From an uncultured Oceanospirillales bacterium (GTDB lineage Bacteria; Pseudomonadota; Gammaproteobacteria; Xanthomonadales; SZUA-36), in assembly GCA_913055655.1 (NCBI GenBank), contig CAJXKA010000004.1, positions 124,001 through 188,000 of the forward strand: a stretch of DNA of 64,000 nt. Direction: 5' to 3'. Below, one piece after another: positions 35,355-43,595 of the stretch. The position numbers and the translations under genes are program-made. The notes below the pieces were generated by a model. It worked only from the letters and a program-made list of their open reading frames with translations, searched no databases and was not told the DNA's origin. How positions within the stretch are numbered: the first letter of the stretch is position 1; each line of letters opens with the position of its first letter.

Positions 35355-35990
35355 TTAACCTCGAGCAGATTGGGCGATGCCGGCGGCTTCCCTGGCCAGG
35401 GCCGTCACGGCGTCGTAGTTGCCGGCGGCGATGTCGGCGGCCGGCGTCAGCCAGCTGCCACCACAGGCAAGCACGGCATCGACGGCCAGGTACTCGCCCA
35501 GGTTGGACGCCGAAACGCCCCCGGTGGGAATGAATTTCACGTCACGGAACACGGAACCCAGTGCCTTCAGCATGGGGGTGCCACCGGCCAGTCCGGCCGG
35601 GAAGAATTTCAGCGTGCGCAGGCCCAGGTTCCAGGCCGTCTGCACTTCAGTGGGCGTGTTGACACCCGGGTAGACGGGCACGCCGCCGGTGCGGGACGCT
35701 TCGACCACGCCTTCGTTCAGGCCGGGCGAAACGATGAACTTGGCCCCGGCTTCCAGCGCACTGCCGGCCTGGCCGGCACTCAGCACCGTGCCCGCGCCGA
35801 CCACGGCCTCGGGCAGTTCTGAAGCAATCGCGGCCAGGCATTCGAGCGCCTCGGGCGTGCGCATGACCACCTCGATCACATCCAGGCCGCCGTCCAGAAG
35901 GGCCTTCGATGTCTTGACCGCCACCTCCGGGTCACTGGCCTGCACCAGGGGGATGACGGGCGTATTCTGGAGTCTGTCTTCGATGCTCAA
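35355..35990 (-). CDS. eda: KDPG/KHG aldolase
   Basis: A 211-residue class I aldolase splitting KDPG into pyruvate and glyceraldehyde 3-phosphate. The catalytic Glu region is IEVVMRTPEAL near residue 40, the phosphate loop is VGAGTVLS and FIVSPGLNE, and the Schiff-base Lys is in LRTLKFFPAG near residue 130. All expected residues are present and length is normal. It sits directly before kdgK. Together they complete the lower Entner-Doutoroff branch for imported sugar acids. Confidence 0.95.
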   Translation of the reverse strand: MSIEDRLQNTPVIPLVQASDPEVAVKTSKALLDGGLDVIEVVMRTPEALECLAAIASELPEAVVGAGTVLSAGQAGSALEAGAKFIVSPGLNEGVVEASRTGGVPVYPGVNTPTEVQTAWNLGLRTLKFFPAGLAGGTPMLKALGSVFRDVKFIPTGGVSASNLGEYLAVDAVLACGGSWLTPAADIAAGNYDAVTALAREAAGIAQSARG

Positions 35991-36279
35991 AGCGGCATTC
36001 CTCGGGTCAAAACGGACATTCTACCGGCTGCAGAATCAGCCGCGTACCGAATGCATACGTTTGTGCCTGTTTGCAACCATATTCATTCAGGAGTGGCGCG
36101 CCATGGGCCAGGCAATTGACGCTGCGCGCCAGGGTGTAAAAAAAACGGCCCAGGATCTTCGCCTGGATGCGTTGGAGCGGAGACCACATGCCAAGCCTCC
36201 CATCCCGGGCGAACATTGCCCCGGGCCGTTCCTTGTAAACCTTCGGAGCGCGACGAACTGCCGCCGCTCCAGTGCTTTT
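35991..36279. other. Intergenic stretch between the hydratase gene and eda
   Basis: About 289 bases with no convincing gene. Short open frames on both strands lack ribosome sites and recognisable products. A promoter for eda-kdgK is likely here, because the gap is too long for simple read-through from the hydratase gene. I found no copy of the 17-base operator present at 37170 and 38620; the nearest resemblance, around 36022, keeps only the ACCGG centre and was not accepted. Confidence 0.5.
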
Positions 36280-37089
36280 TCAGCCGCCGTTCGGCTTCGC
36301 GGGCTGCGCCACGCAACGGAGTTCGCCGTGGTCACCGAAGCGGGACACCGCGGCCTGCCCGGCCTGGACTTCGTGGATGCCCGTCTGGGCGCCACTCGAC
36401 ACCAGGTCGCCCGCTTTCAGCGGACGGCCCCGGCGAGCGTTCACTTCCAGCAGAACGCGCAGGGATTCAAGCGGCCCCTCAGGGCGCTTGACGATCGAGT
36501 TGGTGCCGACGACTTCGCCGTCAACCTCGGTGGAGCAGGTCATGCCCTCGTCCAACACCGCGACCCCACCCGGAATCTCTGCGCCCAGGATCAGGCCGTG
36601 GTTGTTGCCGAAATCGGAAGCGGTCACGGCCGGGCCGAGATCATTGATGGTCGGCAGCGGGCTGCCGGCGGTCTCGATGCCCATGTGCACGCGCTCGACC
36701 AGCGCGGCGGCCTCTTCGGAAGTCCACGAAACCTTGCCTTCAGGGGCGTCTTCGCCCAGCACCAGCACCAGTTCCGCTTCGACCGCGGCGAAGCCGCCAT
36801 CGAAAACCGGGAACGGCACCGGTTCGTCACCGGCCATCCAGACATCGCCGGCGAAGATCGGGCCGACGAGCCGGGATACGCCGTAACGCGCCGTGTTTTC
36901 AGGGGTCAATCCGCCCACTTTCCAACCAACGACGCGATCGGGCCAGAGCTCAATGGCCTGGTCCTGGATCCGGTAGCTGGTGTCGAGGTCACCCGGAATA
37001 TCGCCCGGGTAGTCTTCCAGTGCCCGCGCGCGCTGCCGGGCATTGACGAATGCAGAGGCGATTCCGCCGGTGTCTGAAGCGATAGTCAT
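36280..37089 (-). CDS. Fumarylacetoacetase-family hydratase (2-keto-4-pentenoate hydratase-like)
   Basis: A 269-residue protein of the FAH/2-keto-4-pentenoate hydratase family. I start at the ATG at 37089, where the conserved part begins; the frame is open 34 codons further. Family segments visible include GWKVGGLTPENTARYG, GPIFAGDVW, the metal-binding FAAVEAELVLVLGED and the C-terminal DLVSSGAQTGIHEVQAGQ. Members hydrate or cleave 2-oxo acids. It is first in the leftward arm of the KDG locus and carries the shared operator about 80 bases upstream, so its substrate is probably a deoxy-keto sugar acid; this is inference. Confidence 0.78.
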   Translation of the reverse strand: MTIASDTGGIASAFVNARQRARALEDYPGDIPGDLDTSYRIQDQAIELWPDRVVGWKVGGLTPENTARYGVSRLVGPIFAGDVWMAGDEPVPFPVFDGGFAAVEAELVLVLGEDAPEGKVSWTSEEAAALVERVHMGIETAGSPLPTINDLGPAVTASDFGNNHGLILGAEIPGGVAVLDEGMTCSTEVDGEVVGTNSIVKRPEGPLESLRVLLEVNARRGRPLKAGDLVSSGAQTGIHEVQAGQAAVSRFGDHGELRCVAQPAKPNGG

Positions 37090-37540
37090 GAGCCGTAAAA
37101 TTCCATTTCCACTGATGTCGTGGTTGTTGTCTCGCGCGCTCTCCGGCGCCCGTATGTTTTTCAGGCTATGGGAAACCGGTGTCATTTGCAAGCCCCATGT
37201 TCACGGCAAATGTCGGTTTTTAGGGCCGCAGACATATATATGCTGTAAAAACAATATTTTATGCTGCAGGGAACGCCCGGAATACCGGAAAATCCAGCAT
37301 TTCGGCGGTCGAGAACGGCCCTGACGACGGTGCCACCGCAAAGAACACCCCCCGGAAAGGCCAGAAGCCACCAGTGCTGGGCGAACCGGCGATTGTCATC
37401 TATGATGGCCCCAAGCCATTGTTTCCAGCTATTCTGGCGGCACAAACGATTAAAGATTATAAAAACCAAGGCTCCGAACCCATGACGAAACCTGAATTCG
37501 TAGCATTTACCCTGTCGGCGACCGTCAATACACCGGCCAA
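37090..37540. other. Divergent control region of the KDG locus
   Basis: 451 bases between the leftward hydratase gene and the rightward lacI gene. It contains the 17-base operator at 37170-37186 and an AT-rich run around 37223-37262 suited to promoters of either direction. An open frame of 95 codons on the minus strand (37182-37469) has no ribosome site or recognisable domain and was not called. I see no RNA gene. Confidence 0.6.
37170..37186 (-). promoter_or_regulatory. LacI-type operator upstream of the hydratase gene
   Basis: The minus strand reads AATGACACCGGTTTCCC, identical over 17 bases to the site at 38620-38636 and in the same orientation relative to its gene. It is an imperfect palindrome centred on ACCGGT, as expected for LacI-family operators. 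It lies 80 bases before the hydratase ATG. The LacI regulator encoded at 37541 is the obvious candidate protein. Confidence 0.8.
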
Positions 37541-38569
37541 ATGATCAAGCCCGGCGGTAAGGTCACCATCAATGACATCGCCCGGCTGGCGGGCGTGTCC
37601 AAGAAGACCGTCTCGAGGGTCATCAACGACTCACCCAAGGTCAGGCCGGCGACACGTGAGAAGGTCCAGGCCGTTATCGAGGCGCACGGCTATACGCCGC
37701 ATCCCGAGGCCCGCGCGCTGGCGCTGCGCAAGTCGTACCTGGTGGCGATGATCTACGACAACCCCAGCCCCCAGTACATCGTCAGCATGCAGCGCGGCAT
37801 TCTCGACGCGCTCGAGGCCAGCGACCTGCAGCTCGTCATCCGCCCCTGTGACCGCAACGAGGACGATTATTTCGAGTCGATCCGGCGCTTCATCAAGCAA
37901 CAGCGCTTCTACGGCGCCATCCTGCCGCCCTCCGTGTCGGAGGACCAGGAACTGGTCGACATGCTGGAAGAGAACAACTGTCGATACGTGCGCATCGCCT
38001 CGGTCATCATGGACTCCCCGCTCAACACGGTGAAAACCCACGACAGCGAGGGCGCCGAGAAAGCCGCGCACCATATCGCCGACCTGGGCCATACGCGCAT
38101 CGCGCACATTCGTGGCCCACTGGCGTTCCGCTCGTCCCATGAACGATTCCGGGGTTTCGAACTGGGCCTGAATGAATACGGCATCCGCCTGGATTCCGGG
38201 CTGGTGCTCGAGGGCGGTTACACCTACGAGACCGGTTTCGACTGCGCCACGCAGCTACTGGCCATGGAGAACCGGCCCACCGCCGTGTTCTGCGGTAACG
38301 ACGAAATGGCCGTGGGCGCCTACCAGGCCGCCCGCCAGGCCGGCATCCGCGTGCCGGAAGACATCTCGATTGTCGGATACGACGACACCCCGATCGCCTC
38401 GCGGGTCTGGCCGCGCCTGACCACGGTGCGCATGCCGATCCGTGAAATGGGCAAGGCGGCCGGGCAGCTCCTGCTCGGTGACCCCAACGGCAACCTGCGC
38501 CGGTACGTGAGCTTCACGCCGGAGCTGGTGGTCCGGGAATCCACCGCGCCACCGCCCCAGGATTCGTAA
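37541..38569 (+). CDS. LacI-family transcriptional regulator of the KDG locus
   Basis: A 342-residue LacI-type regulator. The N-terminal helix-turn-helix reads VTINDIARLAGVSKKTVSRVINDSPKV (about residues 8-34), followed by the hinge YTPHPEARALALRKS. The effector-binding core has the family end pattern PTAVFCGNDEMAVGAYQAARQAGIRVPEDISIVGYDD. It stands between the two arms of the KDG genes. Identical operator-like sites upstream of both arms suggest it represses both, with a sugar acid such as KDG as inducer. The inducer is inferred. Confidence 0.92.
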   Translation: MIKPGGKVTINDIARLAGVSKKTVSRVINDSPKVRPATREKVQAVIEAHGYTPHPEARALALRKSYLVAMIYDNPSPQYIVSMQRGILDALEASDLQLVIRPCDRNEDDYFESIRRFIKQQRFYGAILPPSVSEDQELVDMLEENNCRYVRIASVIMDSPLNTVKTHDSEGAEKAAHHIADLGHTRIAHIRGPLAFRSSHERFRGFELGLNEYGIRLDSGLVLEGGYTYETGFDCATQLLAMENRPTAVFCGNDEMAVGAYQAARQAGIRVPEDISIVGYDDTPIASRVWPRLTTVRMPIREMGKAAGQLLLGDPNGNLRRYVSFTPELVVRESTAPPPQDS

Positions 38570-38619
38570 CCTGGAGCCCGGCCAATTGACCATTTGCGAC
38601 TCGCTTCGAGCGTGTTTAG

Positions 38620-38636
38620 AATGACACCGGTTTCCC
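38620..38636 (+). promoter_or_regulatory. LacI-type operator upstream of kduD
   Basis: Reads AATGACACCGGTTTCCC, 17 of 17 identical to the site at 37170-37186 on the other strand. It lies 90 bases before the kduD ATG, within the 157-base gap after lacI. A repeated exact 17-mer near both arms of one locus is unlikely by chance. Confidence 0.82.
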
Positions 38637-38726
38637 CTTTGGGCCTCCGGGCAATCCGGACACCCCGAAGCGCACTTCTGGTCGCGCCGGCTCCCCGGTG
38701 CGCGACCACCCGGCAAGGAGAAAATA

Positions 38727-39482
38727 ATGCTTTCCATGTTTAACCTCGATGGCAAGGTGGCCGTGGTCACCGGCGCCAACAAGGGACTGGGCCAGGGTAT
38801 GGCCCTGGCGCTGGCCGAAGCCGGCGCCGACATTGTCGCCGTGTCCCGCGGCGCCGCCGAAGAGACCGGTGAAAAGGTCAAGGCCACCGGCCGCCGGTTC
38901 CACGCCGTGTCCGCCGACCTGACCGACGGCAGCTGTGCCAGTGACGTCATTGCCGAGGCCATCGACGCCCTCGGCGCCGTGAACATCCTCGTCAACAACG
39001 CCGGCACCATCCGCCGCACCCCGGCCATCGATTTCAGTGAGACCGACTGGGACGATGTCATGAACCTGAACCTGCGCACGCCGTTCCTGCTCTCGCAGGC
39101 CGCGGCGCGGTTCATGGTCGACAACGGTGGCGGCAAGATCATCAACACGGTGTCGATGCTGTCCTACCAGGGCGGCATCACGGTGCCGTCGTATACCGCC
39201 AGCAAGAGCGGCCTGCTGGGCCTGATCCGCGCGCTCTGCAACGAGTGGGCGGCGAAGGGCATCAACGTCAACGGTATTGCGCCGGGCTACATGGCCACGG
39301 ATAACACCCAGGCCCTGCAGGACGACCCGGACCGCAACCGTGACATCCTGGCGCGCATCCCGACGGGCCGCTGGGGCAAGCCGGAAGACCTGGGCGGCGC
39401 AGCCGTCTACCTGGCGTCCAGCGCATCCGACTACGTCAACGGCACCGTGATTGCCGTCGACGGCGGCTGGCTGGCGCGCTAG
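38727..39482 (+). CDS. kduD: KduD-type short-chain dehydrogenase
   Basis: A 251-residue classical SDR. It has the cofactor motif VVTGANKGLGQGMALALAEAG (starting near residue 14), NNAGTIRR, the Ser of NTVSMLSYQGG, and the Tyr/Lys pair in YTASKSG. The segments NNAGTIRR and INVNGIAPGYMATDNTQAL are typical of 2-deoxy-D-gluconate/2-keto-3-deoxy-D-gluconate dehydrogenases (KduD). That would place it one step before KdgK, reducing a diketo sugar acid to KDG. A good AAGGAG precedes the ATG. First gene of the rightward operon, nine bases before dctP. Confidence 0.88.
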   Translation: MLSMFNLDGKVAVVTGANKGLGQGMALALAEAGADIVAVSRGAAEETGEKVKATGRRFHAVSADLTDGSCASDVIAEAIDALGAVNILVNNAGTIRRTPAIDFSETDWDDVMNLNLRTPFLLSQAAARFMVDNGGGKIINTVSMLSYQGGITVPSYTASKSGLLGLIRALCNEWAAKGINVNGIAPGYMATDNTQALQDDPDRNRDILARIPTGRWGKPEDLGGAAVYLASSASDYVNGTVIAVDGGWLAR

Positions 39483-39491
39483 ACCACCACG

Positions 39492-40478
39492 ATGAACCTG
39501 CGACAACTGGCTCACGGCGCCCTCGCGGCGTCGGCACTGGCGCTCACCGCTCCCGCGGCCGAAGCGCGTACGTTCCGTTCGGCGGATATTCACCCGACCG
39601 ACTACCCCACCGTGGAAGCCGTCCGCTTCATGAGCGAACGGCTGGAAGCACTGTCCGGCGGCGAGTTCGACATTCGCGTGTACTACGGTCGCCAGCTGGG
39701 CGAGGAGCGCGACACGCTGGAACAGACCGTCTTCGGCGCCGTCGACATCAACCGCATCAATATCCCGGTGCTGAACAACGTGGTGGCCGAGACCAATGTG
39801 CTGACACTGCCGTTCATCTTCCGCTCGGTACCCCATCGCGACAAGGTGCTGCGCGGGCCCATCGGCCGTGAAATCCTCGACGCGATGGAGCCGTACGGCC
39901 TGGTCGGCCTGGCGTTCTACGATTCCGGCGTCCGCTCGTTCTATACGCCCGACACGGCCATTCGCACACCCGAAGACATGACCGGCCTGCGCATCCGCGT
40001 GCAGAACTCGGACGTGGCCGTGGCCATGGTCGAATCGCTGGGCGGCAACGCCACGCCGATGGAGTTCGGCCAGGTCTACGAGGCCCTGCGTAACGGCACC
40101 ATCGACGGCGCCGAGAACAACTGGCCGTCGTACTCCAGCACGCGCCATTTCGAAGTGGCCCGCGTCTACAGCCTGACCCAGCACTCGATGGTGCCGGAAG
40201 CGCTGGTGATGTCGAAGCTCACCTGGGACAAGCTCACGCCGGAAGAGCAGGGCTGGGTACGCCAGGCCGCCGAGGAATCCGTCGACGAAATGCGACGGCT
40301 GTGGGACCTGCGCGTGGCGGACGCGCGCGAGCGCATCATCGCCGCCGGCAACACCATCGTCGACGACATCGACAAGACCCCGTTCATCGAAGCGGTGCAA
40401 CCGGTTTACGAACGCCACGCCTCTGACCCGGTGCTGGCCGACCTGGTGCGCCGCATCCAGGAGACCCCGGATGACTGA
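39492..40478 (+). CDS. dctP: TRAP transporter periplasmic binding protein
   Basis: A 328-residue DctP-family solute receptor with a signal peptide cleaved after AAEAR. Hallmarks are FMSERLEALSGGEFDIRVYYGRQLGEERDTLEQTVFGAVDI, the carboxylate-binding Arg region GLRIRVQNSDV, and YEALRNGTIDGAENNWPSY. These receptors bind organic or sugar acids and deliver them to DctQM. Its position after kduD points to a uronate-derived acid. The stop overlaps the dctQ start by eight bases. Confidence 0.93.
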   Translation: MNLRQLAHGALAASALALTAPAAEARTFRSADIHPTDYPTVEAVRFMSERLEALSGGEFDIRVYYGRQLGEERDTLEQTVFGAVDINRINIPVLNNVVAETNVLTLPFIFRSVPHRDKVLRGPIGREILDAMEPYGLVGLAFYDSGVRSFYTPDTAIRTPEDMTGLRIRVQNSDVAVAMVESLGGNATPMEFGQVYEALRNGTIDGAENNWPSYSSTRHFEVARVYSLTQHSMVPEALVMSKLTWDKLTPEEQGWVRQAAEESVDEMRRLWDLRVADARERIIAAGNTIVDDIDKTPFIEAVQPVYERHASDPVLADLVRRIQETPDD

Positions 40479-40998
40479 CGTTCCGAACGACCCGACCGAA
40501 CCCAAACCCCCGGCGCGCGCGCCGGGGCCCGTGGGCCGGCTGCTGAACGGCGCCGCCGCGGTCACCCAGTTTTTCTGCACCGCGCTGATGGTGGTCATGA
40601 CCGTCATCATCAGCTGGCAGATTTTCGGCCGCTTCATCCTCAATGACACGCCGAAATGGTCCGAACAGCTGGCAGGCGTGCTGATGGTCTACCTGACGCT
40701 GCTGGGCGGCGCCATCGCCGTGAAAGAGGGGCGCCATATCGCGCTGACCTACTTCCGCGACCGCTTCCCCGTGAAGGTGCGCGAAGCCACCTGGGTGATC
40801 TGTCACCTGCTGGTGCTCGGTTTCGGCCTGGTCATGCTGGTCTACGGCGTGAAAATGGCCCAGCTGGTGCAGGCCTGGACCATCCCGACGCTGGGGGTTT
40901 CCACCAGCGTGAATTACTGGCCGTTCCCCGTGTCCGGCGCCCTGATTGCCGCCTTCAGCGCCCAGGCGCTGGTGCGGGCCTGGAGTAACACCCCATGA
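40471..40998 (+). CDS. dctQ: TRAP transporter small membrane subunit
   Basis: A 175-residue DctQ with four predicted transmembrane helices. Conserved positions are the helix ending ISWQIFGRFILNDTPKWSEQLAGVLMVYLTLLGGAIAVKEGRHI. A Pro-rich cytoplasmic N-terminus precedes the first helix. It overlaps dctP and dctM at both ends (ATGA with dctM), so the subunits are translationally coupled. Confidence 0.93.
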   Translation: MTDVPNDPTEPKPPARAPGPVGRLLNGAAAVTQFFCTALMVVMTVIISWQIFGRFILNDTPKWSEQLAGVLMVYLTLLGGAIAVKEGRHIALTYFRDRFPVKVREATWVICHLLVLGFGLVMLVYGVKMAQLVQAWTIPTLGVSTSVNYWPFPVSGALIAAFSAQALVRAWSNTP

Positions 40999-42275
40999 CC
41001 CTCACGGTTCTTCTCGTCACTTTCGCCGTGCTGCTGCTGATCGGCATGCCGATCTCGTTCTGCCTGGCGCTGTCGTCACTGGCCGCCATTTTCTTTCTCG
41101 ACCTGTCGCCGCTGGTGGTGCTGCAACGCATCTTCGCCGGTGTGAATGTGTTCGCACTGATCGCCATCCCGTTCTTCATCTATTCCGGCGAAATCATGCT
41201 GCATGGCGGCGCGTCGGAACGCATGGTGCGATTTGCCCGCGCACTTGTAGGACATTGGCGCGGCGGCCTGGGCCAGGTGAACGTGCTGACCAGCCTGCTG
41301 TTTGGCGGCATCTCCGGATCCGCCATCGCCGGTGTTTCCGCAGTAGGCGGCGTGCTGATCCCGAAAATGAAGGAACAGGGCTACGACGCCGACTACGCGG
41401 TGAACGTCACAGTCTCGGCCTCGACGCTGGGCCTGATGATTCCGCCCAGCCACAACATGATCATCTACGCCATCGCGGCGGGTGGCGGCGTGTCCGTCGG
41501 CACCCTGTTCCTCGGCGGCATCCTGCCCGGGTTTGTCACCGCTGCGCTGCTGATGGTGGCCGCCTACGCGGTGGCCCGTAAACGCGGCTACGCGACCACG
41601 GCCTTTGAAGGCTGGGCCATGATCGGCCACAGCTTCCTGGCCGCGACCCCGGGCCTGCTGATGATCCTGATCATCGTCGGCGGTATCCGCCTGGGCATCT
41701 TCACGCCCACGGAAGCCTCCGCCATCGCGGTGGTCTACGGCCTGGCCATCGGTTTCTGGGTGTACCGGGAACTGGGCATCAGGAGCTTCTGGAAGATCAC
41801 CTCGAACGCCACCCGCACGGTGGCCTCGGTGCTGTTCCTGATCGCCGCCGCCAGCGCGTTCGGCTGGGTGCTGGCTGTCAGCGACGCACCCGCGGCCGTG
41901 GCCGAGTTCATGTCCAGCGTCACCGACAACAAGATCGTGGCCCTGCTGATGATCAATGCTGCGCTGCTGATCCTGGGCGCGGTGATGGACATGGCGCCGC
42001 TGATCATTATCGCCACGCCGATCTTCCTGCCGATTGCCCAGCACTTCGGCATGGACCCGCACCAGTTCGGCGTCATGCTGATCATGAACCTGGGCGTGGG
42101 CCTGATCACGCCGCCCGTGGGCACCGCGCTGTTCGTCGGTTGCGCCGTCGGCGAAACGAAGATGGAAGCCATCATGCGCACCATCTGGCCGTTCTACCTG
42201 GCGCATCTGGGCGCCATTTTGCTGGTCACCTTCGTGCCCGGCTTCACCCTGTGGATACCGGAGTTGCTGTCATGA
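40995..42275 (+). CDS. dctM: TRAP transporter large membrane subunit
   Basis: A 426-residue DctM with about twelve hydrophobic segments. Family signatures include IPFFIYSGEIMLHGGASERMVRFARALVGHWRGGL, GSAIAGVSAVGGVLIPKMKEQGYD and IPPSHNMIIYA. The C-terminal GLITPPVGTALFVGCAVGE is typical. It couples sodium influx to uptake of the acid captured by DctP. Its TGA overlaps the ATG of the following small secreted protein, hinting at a functional link. Confidence 0.95.
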   Translation: MTLTVLLVTFAVLLLIGMPISFCLALSSLAAIFFLDLSPLVVLQRIFAGVNVFALIAIPFFIYSGEIMLHGGASERMVRFARALVGHWRGGLGQVNVLTSLLFGGISGSAIAGVSAVGGVLIPKMKEQGYDADYAVNVTVSASTLGLMIPPSHNMIIYAIAAGGGVSVGTLFLGGILPGFVTAALLMVAAYAVARKRGYATTAFEGWAMIGHSFLAATPGLLMILIIVGGIRLGIFTPTEASAIAVVYGLAIGFWVYRELGIRSFWKITSNATRTVASVLFLIAAASAFGWVLAVSDAPAAVAEFMSSVTDNKIVALLMINAALLILGAVMDMAPLIIIATPIFLPIAQHFGMDPHQFGVMLIMNLGVGLITPPVGTALFVGCAVGETKMEAIMRTIWPFYLAHLGAILLVTFVPGFTLWIPELLS

Positions 42276-42772
42276 ACAAGCACCTGCTGACCGCCGGCAT
42301 CATTGCCGGCCTGGCTTTCACCCTGAACGTGGTCGCCGATGTCGACGCGTCGGGCAAAGAGGGCGTCGACCTTGCCGATGTCCCCGCGGACGTCATGGCG
42401 GTGGCCAGTGCGGCCGGCCCGGGCGTCGAGTTCAGGGAAGCGGAATACGAAACCCGGAATGGCAAAGGCTACTGGGACATCGAGGGCGAAGGGCCCAACG
42501 GTGAAATCGAATTCGACATCACCCAGGTCGACGGCCGGTGGGCCGTGGTCGAAACCCAGCGTGATATCGATTCCGCGCTGGTTCCGGCAGACGTCGCCGC
42601 CGCCCTTGCGGAGTCAGCCGGCGCCTTCACACCCGGAAGGATTATCGAGAGCATCCAGGCCGACGGCCTGGTGATTTACGAGTTCTTCGGCGCCGACGAT
42701 GCGACAGTGAAGCACGAAGTCAGCTGGGACGGCGAGACCGCGACCTGGCTCGAGGACGAGTGGAAACACTGA
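42272..42772 (+). CDS. PepSY-like secreted protein coupled to the TRAP genes
   Basis: A 166-residue protein with a signal peptide (MNKHLLTAGIIAGLAF, then NVVADVDASG). The mature part contains two related halves of about 65 residues, each starting with VPADV and ending in a Trp-containing strand. This pattern resembles PepSY-like or beta-lactamase-inhibitor-like modules. The frame is open upstream, but the ATG overlapping the dctM stop decides the start. It probably acts in the periplasm; its role with the transporter is unknown. Its last 53 bases overlap the convergent DMT transporter gene. Confidence 0.65.
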   Translation: MNKHLLTAGIIAGLAFTLNVVADVDASGKEGVDLADVPADVMAVASAAGPGVEFREAEYETRNGKGYWDIEGEGPNGEIEFDITQVDGRWAVVETQRDIDSALVPADVAAALAESAGAFTPGRIIESIQADGLVIYEFFGADDATVKHEVSWDGETATWLEDEWKH

Positions 42773-43592
42773 CGACCAGCGCGACGCCGCCAAGAATGGC
42801 GGCCGATGCCACGACCAGTCGCAACGTGACCGGCTCGGCCAGGAACACCACACCACCGACAGCCGTCAGCACGGGCACTGATAACTGCACCGTCGCCGCC
42901 GTCGCGGCGCGCAGCTGCGGCAGGGCCCGGTACCAGGCCGCGTAGCCCAGCCCGGACGCCAGCGCGCCTGACGCCACCGCCAGGCCGACCCCGGCAGCAT
43001 CGAGTTCAAGCTGCCCGATGAAGAACACCCCCAGCAGTATCGCCATCGGCGCAGCGCGTAAGAAATTGCCGGCCGTATCGCGGGTCGGGTCGCCGGCACC
43101 GCGTCCGCGCAGGGAATAAACGCCCCAGGCCACGCCCGCTGCCAGCATCAGGGCCGCACCCTGTAGTGGTGGGGCTTCCAGTCCCGGCAGCAGCAGGCCC
43201 AGCAAGCCGGCGATGGCAGCGACAACCCCGATGACCTGTTTGCCGCTAAGCCGCTCGCCGGTCCAGAGGCCATGGCCGATCATTGTCACCTGCACCGCCC
43301 CGAACAGCAGCAAGGCGCCGGTTGCGGCCGCCAGGTCGAGATAGGCGAACGAGAAGCCGGCCGCGTAGACGAACAGCGCCAGCGCCGACCACCAGTTGCC
43401 ACCCAATTTCGCGGCGCCCTGTCTGGCGCTGACCAGTACCACCAAAACCACGGCCCCCGAGACCAGTCGAACAAGCGTGAAACTGGCAGCGTCGATGTCC
43501 GTGTCCGCCAACGCCATCCGGCACAGCAGCGAGTTGCCGGCAAACGCCACCATCGCCGCGAGGGTGACCAGGGCAAGCCGGGCGTTCGACAC
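42720..43592 (-). CDS. DMT-superfamily (EamA) transporter
   Basis: A 290-residue membrane protein with ten predicted helices arranged as two EamA repeats. The first repeat includes LLLFGAVQVTMIGHGLWTGERLSGKQ, the second LPQLRAATAATVQLSVPVLTAVGGVVFLAEPVTLRLVVAS. Such proteins export or import small metabolites; the substrate cannot be told. The C-terminus is Arg/Ser-rich because it lies in the overlap with the convergent gene. It starts three bases after the map stop on the same strand. Confidence 0.88.
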   Translation of the reverse strand: MSNARLALVTLAAMVAFAGNSLLCRMALADTDIDAASFTLVRLVSGAVVLVVLVSARQGAAKLGGNWWSALALFVYAAGFSFAYLDLAAATGALLLFGAVQVTMIGHGLWTGERLSGKQVIGVVAAIAGLLGLLLPGLEAPPLQGAALMLAAGVAWGVYSLRGRGAGDPTRDTAGNFLRAAPMAILLGVFFIGQLELDAAGVGLAVASGALASGLGYAAWYRALPQLRAATAATVQLSVPVLTAVGGVVFLAEPVTLRLVVASAAILGGVALVVSVSTRPRARSRSRRPS

Positions 43593-43595
43593 GTC

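Noticed and set aside
36007..36216. Minus-strand 69-codon frame in the gap before eda
   Set aside because: No ribosome site, no recognisable domain; likely chance.
37182..37469. Minus-strand 95-codon frame in the KDG control region
   Set aside because: It covers the operator and AT-rich promoter region and has no ribosome site.
38616..40649. Minus-strand open frame of 677 codons opposite kduD and dctP
   Set aside because: Shadow of well-supported coding genes; no domain, no ribosome site, composition of an antisense frame.
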